Source of the DNA: JAGNKE01 sp964583335
Lineage (GTDB): Bacteria > Pseudomonadota > Alphaproteobacteria > Micavibrionales > Micavibrionaceae
Length of the DNA: 64,000 bases
Assembly (NCBI GenBank): GCA_964583335.1
Contig: CAZOVG010000001.1
Coordinates: 124,001 to 188,000, forward strand
Direction: 5' to 3'
The notes beneath the pieces are model-generated. The model was given only the letters and a program-made list of their open reading frames with translations, made no database searches and was not told where the DNA came from. Of this stretch, positions 16,167-22,938 are shown piece after piece (position 1 is the stretch's first letter; each line of letters begins with the position of its first letter). Position numbers and translations under genes: made by a program.

Positions 16167-16697
16167 TTACGGCTGGGCGTGGTCGAGGAAGTTGGAGCGG
16201 TGGTATTCGCTCAGCGACATGCCGTAAATGTCTCTGGCCTCCGCATTGATCTCCGAGAGCTGTTCGGGCGACATGCCGTCCACCCATTGAGCGAATTGCG
16301 CGTTCTGCGCCTCCAGCCCCATATGCGCGGCATGGCCCGCATGGCCCATCGCCTCGGCCCCCGAAGCCGCACCCGCCGCACCGTGCATATCGTGCATGGA
16401 GACGGGGTCGATGCCCGAGGCCCACGTTCCGGCCTCAAGGTTCGTCATCGCGTCGGGGATGAAGTTCGAGAGCACGTCGGGCGCCATCAGCCAGCCCTCG
16501 AAATGCATCTTGATGAACGGGGTGATCGGGTCGAGGATGCCGACCAGCGGCCCCGCGCCCGCGACCACCGCGCCGATGGCCATGAACATCATGCTGAAAT
16601 CCATGATCGTGTGGCGAAGGTGGTTGAGCTTGTTGAATTTCTGGCTCAGTGTCTCTTTCGGTTGGCCCATATCGGCCAGATCGGCGGCGTCTGCCAT
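16167..16697 (-). CDS. Membrane-associated protein with a His/Met-rich segment
   Basis: 176 residues. A hydrophobic middle (MFMAIGAVVAGAGPLVGILDPI, about residues 37-58) is followed by a stretch (about residues 100-130) dense in His and Met, including MHDMHG, MGHAGHAAHMG. Such clusters bind copper or silver ions in periplasmic handling proteins. The SCO-like gene starts 11 bases after its end, so the two are surely co-transcribed. There is no signal peptide; the N-terminus is acidic. No named family recognised; a metal-handling role is inferred. Confidence 0.65.
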   Translation of the reverse strand: MADAADLADMGQPKETLSQKFNKLNHLRHTIMDFSMMFMAIGAVVAGAGPLVGILDPITPFIKMHFEGWLMAPDVLSNFIPDAMTNLEAGTWASGIDPVSMHDMHGAAGAASGAEAMGHAGHAAHMGLEAQNAQFAQWVDGMSPEQLSEINAEARDIYGMSLSEYHRSNFLDHAQP

Positions 16698-16778
16698 TGT
16701 TTTTGCCCTTGTTCCAAGGATTGTCCGTTTCCGCCGTACGGAACGGAGTCCGGGCGGCGACCTTAAATGTGCGGAAAA

Positions 16779-17177
16779 TCAGGAATGGGCGGGCGGACCG
16801 CGCGAGTGGAAGGGCGAGACTTGCGCCCCGGCCATAGCAAAGCTGCCCGCGCCGAGAGGCACGGATTGGGCGGGCGGGCTGATCAGGATCGCGGCGGTGG
16901 TGGTGAGAGTATTCTTGCTCAGGCTGGATTGCGCGAAGCAGAAGCCGCAGTCGGACTCTTTATGGGCGTGGCCGTCATTCTGCGGCGCTTTTTCGGCCTT
17001 GGCCGTCAGGACGCGGTATTCTTCGGGCACTTCGACGCGCTTTAAACTGCCGTCGGAGAAGCAGATCTCCATGAAGGTCTTTTCGCCGGAAATGAACTTA
17101 CAGGCGGGCGAAATCCCGGCCAGAACGAAGGCCAGAATGAAAAAAAGGTGCAGGAATCTCGCCGGGGCGCATTTCAT
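16779..17177 (-). CDS. DUF2946-family protein
   Basis: 132 residues with an N-terminal hydrophobic signal (FLHLFFILAFVLAGISP). The central ESDCGFCFA is the CxxC-type motif of DUF2946, and the extreme C-terminus HSRGPPAHS is the family's closing RGPP motif. DUF2946 proteins are usually found beside copper- or TonB-linked genes. It is 81 bases upstream of the His/Met-rich gene on the same strand, so the three genes (DUF2946, His/Met-rich, SCO-like) look like one metal-related operon. Function of the family is unknown. Confidence 0.75.
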   Translation of the reverse strand: MKCAPARFLHLFFILAFVLAGISPACKFISGEKTFMEICFSDGSLKRVEVPEEYRVLTAKAEKAPQNDGHAHKESDCGFCFAQSSLSKNTLTTTAAILISPPAQSVPLGAGSFAMAGAQVSPFHSRGPPAHS

Positions 17178-17308
17178 AACAGCCTTGATTTACACCCTTT
17201 TTCCCGGGTTTTCCAGCTTATTATTTTACAGATTTTTTACCCGGGCCTCACGCGGATTTGACACTCCGGGCCCGCAAACATGGTCTCATGGGTAAAAGAG
17301 GTCAGATC

Positions 17309-17503
17309 ATGGAACATCAGGAACCCGCCCCCGCCGAACCGCAGAGCCTTATATACGCCCTGCCGACCCGGGCAGATGCTGACAGCTGGCGGGATCTGCA
17401 TTTGGATGAACGGGTATTTAACCTACAAATTCACCGCGCAGGCCTGTGCGCCGGAGAGTTCACCATGCAAAAGTTGTATTTGCTAAAAAAAATTACTATT
17501 TAG
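17309..17503 (+). CDS. Doubtful small ORF running into a duplicated gene end
   Basis: 64 codons from ATG 17309 with GAGGT seven bases upstream. The first 37 residues (MEHQEPAPAEPQSL...DERVF) have a plausible coding look; the remainder is encoded by the antisense of the duplicated peroxiredoxin 3' end (17423-17461) and AT-rich sequence. It could be the start of a small gene truncated when the neighbouring cassette arrived, or noise. Confidence 0.3.
   Translation: MEHQEPAPAEPQSLIYALPTRADADSWRDLHLDERVFNLQIHRAGLCAGEFTMQKLYLLKKITI
17423..17461. repeat. Distal copy of the peroxiredoxin gene 3' end
   Basis: 39 bases identical to 18130-18168 at 37 positions, same orientation. On the minus strand it encodes ELSGAQACAVNL plus TAG; the intact gene has ELSGAQACVVNL plus TAG. 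One change is silent (GCC to GCA) and one is Val to Ala. Confidence 0.85.
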
Positions 17504-18107
17504 GTTTTTCGTACTTTTCAAAGACGTAACCAAACCATGACTCCATGCCTGAAGTTCTCAATATGTCACCGTCCTTTATCTTGAGGTAATCCTCTCTTTT
17601 TATACAAAGACGAATATATATTCCTGTGTTTAGCTCTTCACTTTCCAAGCATTTTTCGTTGTATTTTGGGTGTCTTTTTATATTAACGGTTATCGCCTTT
17701 TCTGCAGGCTTGCCAAAAATTTCTGTGTAAGCACGTGCAAAGCCAATCGTTGAAGCCCAAGGAACTAAAAAATTTATGAATGGGACCAGAACAAGTATCA
17801 ATGGTTTCAGTTTTTTATGTACTTGTTTTATCTTGATCTTTCCTATTACGTAAGCTCTGTAATAGGCAATCGATCCACCTACGCATATAACCCATAGTAT
17901 TGGTAATGTCGTGGCACTGAATTGTTCGGAAGGGAAAAAGCCTTTAGTCAATACTCCGTACATAAGAAATCCAGCGAAAAAAAGAAGAGCTGTGTTAGCG
18001 AGTATAGCCCGTGGGTTTTCCGTTCCCCACAATATCTTCTTCCAGCTTTTTCTTGATGTTTTTCTCTGAATTTGCTGTTTTTGAAATTGCTCAAGGTCTT
18101 TCTTCAT
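17496..18107 (-). CDS. AT-rich orphan membrane protein inside the peroxiredoxin cassette
   Basis: 203 residues. A basic N-terminus (MKKDLEQFQKQQIQRKTSRK) is followed by three or four membrane helices (AILANTALLFFAGFLMYGVL, LPILWVICVGGSIAYYRAYVI, LKPLILVLVPFINFLVPWAS) and a soluble C-terminal domain of about 75 residues with two cysteines. No family recognised. Base composition is far more AT-rich than the neighbours, a sign of transfer. It begins 22 bases after the peroxiredoxin stop on the same strand, with AAGG as a ribosome site, so it could be expressed from the peroxiredoxin promoter. Confidence 0.7.
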   Translation of the reverse strand: MKKDLEQFQKQQIQRKTSRKSWKKILWGTENPRAILANTALLFFAGFLMYGVLTKGFFPSEQFSATTLPILWVICVGGSIAYYRAYVIGKIKIKQVHKKLKPLILVLVPFINFLVPWASTIGFARAYTEIFGKPAEKAITVNIKRHPKYNEKCLESEELNTGIYIRLCIKREDYLKIKDGDILRTSGMESWFGYVFEKYEKPK

Positions 18108-18129
18108 TTTTTGGAAAGCCTTGTTTTGT

Positions 18130-18168
18130 CTACAAATTCACCACGCAGGCCTGGGCGCCGGAGAGTTC
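18130..18168. repeat. Proximal copy: 3' end of the peroxiredoxin gene
   Basis: The last 12 codons and TAG stop of the peroxiredoxin gene, repeated at 17423-17461. The repeat starts exactly at the stop codon. Confidence 0.85.
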
Positions 18169-18615
18169 GACGTCGCTGGGTTTGGCTTCGACGTTGAGCT
18201 TGGTCACCTTGCCGTTTTCGACCACCATGGAGTAGCGCTTGGAGCGCGTAGCGAGGCCGTAGCCGGAGCCGTCGAAATCCATGCCGATCGCCTTGGTGAA
18301 TTCGCCGTTGCCGTCGGGGATCATGGTGACCTTGCCCTTGGTGCCCGCGACCTCGCCCCAGTGCTGCATCACGAACGGGTCGTTGACGGCGATGCAGATG
18401 ATTTCGTCGATGCCCTTGGATTTGATGTCCCGCGCGTGCTCGATGTAGCCGGGCAGGTGTTTTTGCGTGCAGGAGGGGGTGAAGGCGCCGGGAACGGCGA
18501 AGATCACGACCTTTTTCTTCGCGATGTAGTCCGCGATGTTCAGGTCTTCCATGCCGGAATCGCCGAGGCGCTTGAGGTTGATGGACGGAATCTTGTCGCC
18601 GATCTTGATGGTCAT
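18130..18615 (-). CDS. Peroxiredoxin, Prx5/PMP20-like
   Basis: 161 residues from ATG 18615 (AAGGGA upstream). The redoxin domain carries the peroxidatic Cys49 in PGAFTPSCTQKHLPGY, and later WGEVAGTKGKVTMIPDGNGEFTKAIGM and the arginine in ATRSKRYSMVVENG, all typical of Prx5-type enzymes that reduce peroxides with glutathione or thioredoxin. A second cysteine lies near the C-terminus (SGAQACVVNL). In-frame sequence upstream to 18684 lacks conservation. Its last 39 bases are duplicated downstream around an AT-rich gene. Confidence 0.93.
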   Translation of the reverse strand: MTIKIGDKIPSINLKRLGDSGMEDLNIADYIAKKKVVIFAVPGAFTPSCTQKHLPGYIEHARDIKSKGIDEIICIAVNDPFVMQHWGEVAGTKGKVTMIPDGNGEFTKAIGMDFDGSGYGLATRSKRYSMVVENGKVTKLNVEAKPSDVELSGAQACVVNL

Positions 18616-18748
18616 GGTCTTTATCCCTTTAATTGACTGAAACTCGGGGGATTCATAGCACGATCCGCGCCGGGTTTCACGCAAAAACCCGCATATACTT
18701 TTTATGAAGTTCGGTCTAAAAGTAGGGTTTGCGAAGCGGGGTTATCGC

Positions 18749-19984
18749 ATGAAGGGGTTCGACGTCTCCCTCCTTAAAAACCGGGATTTCCGTTATCTGG
18801 TGCTGACGCGCATGTGCGCGATCACGGCGTTGCAGGCGCAGGCGATCATCGTGGGCTGGCAGGTCTATTCGCTTACGGGCAGCACGTGGATGCTGGGCCT
18901 TACCGGGCTTGCGGAGGCCGTTCCCGCGATTGTCTGCGCGTTTTATGCCGGGCATATCGTGGATGTCAGCGCGCCGCGCAAGGTTTACCGGCTGTGCCTG
19001 ATCGGGCTGTTCTTGAATACGCTGATGCTTTTGGCTACGGCGGGCGGGTTTATACCTCTGGGCACCACGAGCCTTCTGATTTTTATCTTTAGCGGGATTT
19101 TTATCTCCGGGCTGGCGCGGAGCTTTATTATGCCGAGCGCGTTCGCGCTTTTGCCGCGCATCGTGACGCGGGAGGAAATTTCTTCGGCCTCCTCGTGGCA
19201 GACGGCGGCGTTTCAGGTGGCGGCGATCGGCGGGCCGACTCTGGCGGGGTTGATTTATGCGTTTGCGGGCGCTTCGGGCGCGTGGATGTTCGCGGCCCTG
19301 ATGATGGCGCTGGCGGTCGTCATGGTCACGCTGCTGCGGGCCGACGTTCCGGCGAAGGATAAATCGGACAGGCCCCCGGTTATGCAGAACATCCTTGAGG
19401 GCTGGCGGTTTTTGCTTGAGAACCGGACGCTGCTTTCGATCATGTCACTGGATATGCTGGCGGTGCTGTTCGGCGGCGCGATCGCGATTTTGCCCGCCTT
19501 CGCGGACCAGGTTCTGGATGCCGGGCCGGTGGGCCTTGGGTTTCTGCGGGCGGCTCCGGCGATGGGCGCGATTTTGACGGCGCTTTATTTCGCGATGCGG
19601 CCGATGCGGCAGGTCACGGCGGCGCGGCTTCTGATCGTCGTGGGGGGCTTCGGGATCAGCATGATCGGGTTCGGGCTTTCGACCACCGTGTTTTCGGCCG
19701 CTTTGTTTCTTGCCCTGTCCGGCGCGTTCGACAGCGTTTCCATGGTGATCCGGGGGACTTTAATGCAGATCCTGACGCCCGAGCCTATGCGCGGGCGGGT
19801 GTCGGCGGTGAATTCGATGTTCATCATTTCCTCGAACGAGATCGGCGCGTTCGAGAGCGGCGCGGCGGCGACGCTGTTCGGCCTTGTGCCGTCCATCGTG
19901 ATCGGCGGAGCGGCGACGCTGGGCGTGGTGGGGGCGGTGGCCGCCCTCTCGCCCCGGTTCCGGGCGCTCAAGATCGAGACGTGA
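18749..19984 (+). CDS. MFS transporter (EntS/DUF894-like exporter)
   Basis: 411 residues from ATG 18749, with twelve predicted membrane helices. Features of the MFS_3/EntS group: SLLKNRDFRYLVLTRM at the start, GWQVYSLTGSTWMLGLTGLAEAVPAI, then GHIVDVSAPRKVYRLC (cytoplasmic loop 2-3 with the conserved D and R), and RGTLMQILTPEPMRGRVSAVNSMF in the second half. Members export siderophores, lipids or drugs. An earlier ATG at 18704 would add 15 residues. Convergent with the PhnA-like gene, 6 bases apart. Confidence 0.88.
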   Translation: MKGFDVSLLKNRDFRYLVLTRMCAITALQAQAIIVGWQVYSLTGSTWMLGLTGLAEAVPAIVCAFYAGHIVDVSAPRKVYRLCLIGLFLNTLMLLATAGGFIPLGTTSLLIFIFSGIFISGLARSFIMPSAFALLPRIVTREEISSASSWQTAAFQVAAIGGPTLAGLIYAFAGASGAWMFAALMMALAVVMVTLLRADVPAKDKSDRPPVMQNILEGWRFLLENRTLLSIMSLDMLAVLFGGAIAILPAFADQVLDAGPVGLGFLRAAPAMGAILTALYFAMRPMRQVTAARLLIVVGGFGISMIGFGLSTTVFSAALFLALSGAFDSVSMVIRGTLMQILTPEPMRGRVSAVNSMFIISSNEIGAFESGAAATLFGLVPSIVIGGAATLGVVGAVAALSPRFRALKIET

Positions 19985-19990
19985 GCGCGA

Positions 19991-20233
19991 TCAGGCCTTT
20001 TTCAGGTATTGGGTTTTCAGAACGATCGTCTGCTTGCCGAAACGGCATTCAACCTCATCGACCTTGCGGGTCAGGCGGATATTCTTGGCCACCGTGCCGC
20101 GCTTGAGGTTGAGGTTGGAGCCTTTCACGTCGAGATCGCGGACGAGGGCGACGGAGTCGCCGTCTTTCAGCTGCGCGCCGTTTGAGTCCTTGGTGATTTC
20201 TACGGCGTCGTCGTCATCGTCGTCGCGGGCCAT
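19991..20233 (-). CDS. PhnA/YjdM C-terminal-domain protein
   Basis: 80 residues: an acidic start (MARDDDDDDAVEI) followed by the PhnA SH3-like domain, with the family pattern KDSNGAQLKDGDSVALVRDLDVKGSNLNLKRGT and VECRFGKQTIVLKTQYLKK. Full-length YjdM has an N-terminal zinc ribbon, which is absent. Despite its name, the family has no proven role in phosphonate use. Last in a short minus-strand group with a lipoprotein and SCP2 gene upstream? Those lie at higher coordinates and so precede it in transcription. Confidence 0.88.
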   Translation of the reverse strand: MARDDDDDDAVEITKDSNGAQLKDGDSVALVRDLDVKGSNLNLKRGTVAKNIRLTRKVDEVECRFGKQTIVLKTQYLKKA

Positions 20234-20252
20234 TTCGTGTTCTCCTTAATTA

Positions 20253-20495
20253 TCAATAGCGCGTGTCGCCGCCGTGGGGCTGGGCGTCCAGAATTTGCGC
20301 GCAATCGAGATTACGCGCCCGGACCTCTTCCTGCAAGGCCGGGTTTTCTTTCGCATAAGCCGCGCGGTAACAGAGCGTGTCGGCGCTCATCCGCGCCGGG
20401 TCGCCGGAGAGGGAGGGGGCGCGGAAGCCCTCGTAATCCGCTGCGGAGCAGGCGGTGAGGAGTATAGAGGTTGAGAAGACAAGCAGCTTACGCAA
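20253..20495 (-). CDS. Small lipoprotein, TTG start
   Basis: 80 residues beginning at TTG 20495, directly after the TGA of the SCP2 gene (TGATTG), which implies translational coupling. The signal ends in a lipobox LLTACSAA, so Cys16 should be lipidated and the protein anchored in the membrane. The rest is hydrophilic with two further cysteines. No family recognised. Confidence 0.65.
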   Translation of the reverse strand: MRKLLVFSTSILLTACSAADYEGFRAPSLSGDPARMSADTLCYRAAYAKENPALQEEVRARNLDCAQILDAQPHGGDTRY

Positions 20496-20798
20496 TCAAT
20501 CCCCCAATATCCCCGCCAGTTTAAGGGCGTAGCCCATCGAGCCCTGGATTTTCAGGCTGCCGGTCATATAGGCCATGGTGGGGTCAACGGTGCCTTGCGC
20601 GATGCCGCGCAGCGTGTCGGCGGTGCATATAAGGGTCGTCTCGGCCTCGCCGTCCTCCTGAGAGATTTCCGGGGGGGACTTGGTGCCGTCCAGAAAAATC
20701 AGGCCGTCCGGGCCGCAATCGAACTTGATTCGCGCCCCGAGGGGGGGCGCGGCGGCCAGTTTATCCATGATGGTTTTTTTCAGATCTTCGATACTCAT
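20496..20798 (-). CDS. SCP2 sterol-carrier-domain protein
   Basis: 100 residues from ATG 20798. The single SCP2 domain shows IKFDCGPDGLIFLDG, AETTLICTADTLRGIAQGTVDPTMAYMTGSLKIQGSMGYALKLAGIL, the classical lipid-tunnel fold. Such small proteins bind acyl-CoAs or other lipids in the cytoplasm; with beta-oxidation genes present in the window a role in fatty acid handling is possible. A longer in-frame start at 20903 would prepend unlikely sequence. It leads a three-gene run with the lipoprotein and the PhnA-like gene. Confidence 0.88.
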   Translation of the reverse strand: MSIEDLKKTIMDKLAAAPPLGARIKFDCGPDGLIFLDGTKSPPEISQEDGEAETTLICTADTLRGIAQGTVDPTMAYMTGSLKIQGSMGYALKLAGILGD

Positions 20799-20990
20799 AC
20801 CGATACTATACAGATTTTTTCCCCAAAAATAAGCGCAAAGGAACGCGTAAAAACTTTTCTTCCTTGAAAAAAAGGTGAGAATGGAAGGAGTTATACGAAT
20901 CACCTCCGTTCTGGCGGTCCTGCCGGAGCTTTTCTCTTTCTGGTTTTTATCTTTTTTGTCTCTTCACTCCTGAGTTTCGGGAATATATCC

Positions 20991-22724
20991 ATGGCGAACA
21001 AACGTTTTGCAACATCCTTGCTTGGGGCTTGTCTAGCGACGACATGCCTTGCTTACGGCGCGTTCGCAAGCGACCCTTCGCTTTACTTCTACCCAACCCA
21101 GAAATGGAGCGTTGCCAAAACAGGCGGCGATGAAGCTGCGCCCGCGTGTGCGCTTTCAAACACTTTTAATAACGGTTTCGGGATACAAATCGGCGGTACG
21201 CCCGCGGGCCTTGCCACTTTGGATATCGATTTCCGGCAGCCCAGCTTCGAGACGGGCAAACGCTATGAGGTTGTTTATTCCGTTCCGGGCCAGTCCCGCG
21301 AGATTTTCCAAGCAACGGCCCGCGCGGGTAGCGCCCTTTCTTCCGATATTTCCTCGCGAACGGCCTTTTCCGAAGCCTTGCAGAGCGCTGCGACCATGGA
21401 TCTCAGCATTCAGGGCAACGAGTTCCGGTTGTACCTGACCGGGTTTGCCAAAGCGATGGAGGAGTACCGCGATTGTATTTCCCCGCCTGCCGCCATCGCC
21501 GCCATCGACGAGATGGAGAGCCCGCCGGAGATCTCGGCGTCTTCAATCGAGCCTATTGAGCGTGCGCCCTCCGCCCCGCCGATTATGACCGAGCCCGCGC
21601 CTTCCGAGATTGCTTCGATTTCCTCCGATTTACCGGAGACGGGTGAAAAGAAAAAAGAGATGGACGACATCGTGGCGCAGGCCACGTCTCTGGCTGATCG
21701 TTATCAAGCCAGCCAAAGCCCTGCTGCCGAAGCACCGGAGCCGATTGCGTTCGAGGATTCTTCTGAACCGTTTTTCGATGCGCCTCAAGATCAGGCCGCC
21801 GCCGGGGAGATTTCCGATCCGCTGCCCGGTCTGAACGAAGCGGAGGAAGCGTCCGAAGCCGCCCGCGCGCCGCAGGACCGCAAGCGTTTCACAGAGAGCT
21901 TGCAGAAGGGTATTTCCGAGCGCAGCGAGGAATATAAACCCGCCTCCGCCAAGCCTGCGTCTGTCGACCCGGCTGCGGCTGATGCGCCGAGCGGCGATGT
22001 TCTTAAAACCAAGGATGATGTGATCTTCTTTGGGGCGCCCAAGCCGCCGCAGAAAGACGAAAAGCAGAGCGCCTCGCAGTTCGATGCTGCGCCGAAGCCG
22101 AAGCCAGAACAGAAGTCCGTGACTATTCCGGCGTACAAGATGACGAAGAAGAGCTCCAGCATGGAGGCCGATCTGACCGCTGCGGGCCTGCCGCCCGAGG
22201 CGACTGAACCCTCCGCCGGCGAGGATTTTGCGTCGTCCGATTCCATGGACAGTTTCGCAAGCGCTTCAGCCGCGCTGGAGCCGAGCAGCGGGATCGCGGG
22301 CGAGGATTTCATCCAGATGCGCGATAAAATTCGTGAACTGGAAATGGAAGTCAGCCGTCTTTCAACGGAAAACCAGACACTCGACAAAGAACTGAAATCC
22401 AACCTCAAAGATGCTGAGGATGAGCGCTTGTCGGTGTCCTCCGACAACTGGAATCTTGAGCGGGCCACGATGCGCTACAACGAGGCGGAGCGCCAGCTCA
22501 AGCGCCTCGGACGCCAGCTTCAGGCCGCGCGTCAGCAGTGTACGACTGAGAAACAGGAACTTGAAACCATGCTGTTCGATCCGCAAGTGACCGAGCAGCA
22601 GCAACTCGCCAAACTTTCGGTTATGGAAGAAGAGTTGGCGAAGGCAAAAATCGAACTTCAAAACGCGCAGCGCCGCTACGAGGAGCGTATCCGTATCCTC
22701 GAAGGGCAGCTTGCCGCGCAATAG
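20991..22724 (+). CDS. Large secreted protein with disordered linker and C-terminal coiled coil
   Basis: 577 residues in three parts: a signal peptide (residues 1-27, ending AYGAFAS), a folded N-terminal domain to about residue 165 with two cysteines, a long Pro/Ala/Glu/Ser-rich disordered linker (about 170-440), and a coiled coil from about 445 to the end (RDKIRELEMEVSRLSTENQTL... heptads). This architecture resembles cell-envelope scaffolding or polar-organising proteins, but no named family is recognised. Its 3' UTR carries the CTGCGT repeat cluster and a strong terminator. Confidence 0.75.
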   Translation: MANKRFATSLLGACLATTCLAYGAFASDPSLYFYPTQKWSVAKTGGDEAAPACALSNTFNNGFGIQIGGTPAGLATLDIDFRQPSFETGKRYEVVYSVPGQSREIFQATARAGSALSSDISSRTAFSEALQSAATMDLSIQGNEFRLYLTGFAKAMEEYRDCISPPAAIAAIDEMESPPEISASSIEPIERAPSAPPIMTEPAPSEIASISSDLPETGEKKKEMDDIVAQATSLADRYQASQSPAAEAPEPIAFEDSSEPFFDAPQDQAAAGEISDPLPGLNEAEEASEAARAPQDRKRFTESLQKGISERSEEYKPASAKPASVDPAAADAPSGDVLKTKDDVIFFGAPKPPQKDEKQSASQFDAAPKPKPEQKSVTIPAYKMTKKSSSMEADLTAAGLPPEATEPSAGEDFASSDSMDSFASASAALEPSSGIAGEDFIQMRDKIRELEMEVSRLSTENQTLDKELKSNLKDAEDERLSVSSDNWNLERATMRYNEAERQLKRLGRQLQAARQQCTTEKQELETMLFDPQVTEQQQLAKLSVMEEELAKAKIELQNAQRRYEERIRILEGQLAAQ

Positions 22725-22730
22725 GGATTA

Positions 22731-22891
22731 CTGCGTAACTTGACTGCGTTGACTGTGTAACACTGCGTAAAAACTTTCTGCGTTTGCTGCGTACTCAAAC
22801 AGCGACTGCGTACTGCGTAAATCACTGCGTTTTTTTATCGCACGAAGAATCTGTGCGGCGCTGCGTAAAGACTGCGTTTGAAAATCTGCGT
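22731..22891 (+). repeat. Cluster of eleven CTGCGT motifs in a 3' UTR
   Basis: CTGCGT begins at 22731, 22744, 22763, 22778, 22787, 22806, 22813, 22825, 22861, 22872 and 22886, plus one CTGTGT at 22754; most are preceded by A and followed by AA or TT. Spacing is irregular (7-36 bases) and always in the same orientation. The cluster lies between the stop codon of the coiled-coil gene and its terminator, and the same word recurs after nrdA. Confidence 0.8.
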
Positions 22892-22895
22892 ACGA

Positions 22896-22923
22896 AAAGG
22901 CCGGTTGAAAGACCGGCCTTTTT
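22896..22923 (+). terminator. Strong bidirectional terminator
   Basis: AAAGGCCGGT (22896-22905) and ACCGGCCTTT (22912-22921) form a perfect 10-pair stem with loop TGAAAG, flanked by A and T runs on the two sides. It can serve the coiled-coil gene and the convergent AAA+ gene. Confidence 0.9.
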
Positions 22924-22938
22924 CCGTCTTGGTATTAT

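Noticed and set aside
17423..18168. Integron gene cassette (attC site)
   Set aside because: The repeats are direct, not imperfect inverted repeats; no R/L box pattern and no integron integrase gene are present.
22731..22891. CRISPR-like repeat array
   Set aside because: The unit is only six bases, spacing is irregular (7-36 bases) and there are no spacers of similar length or cas genes.
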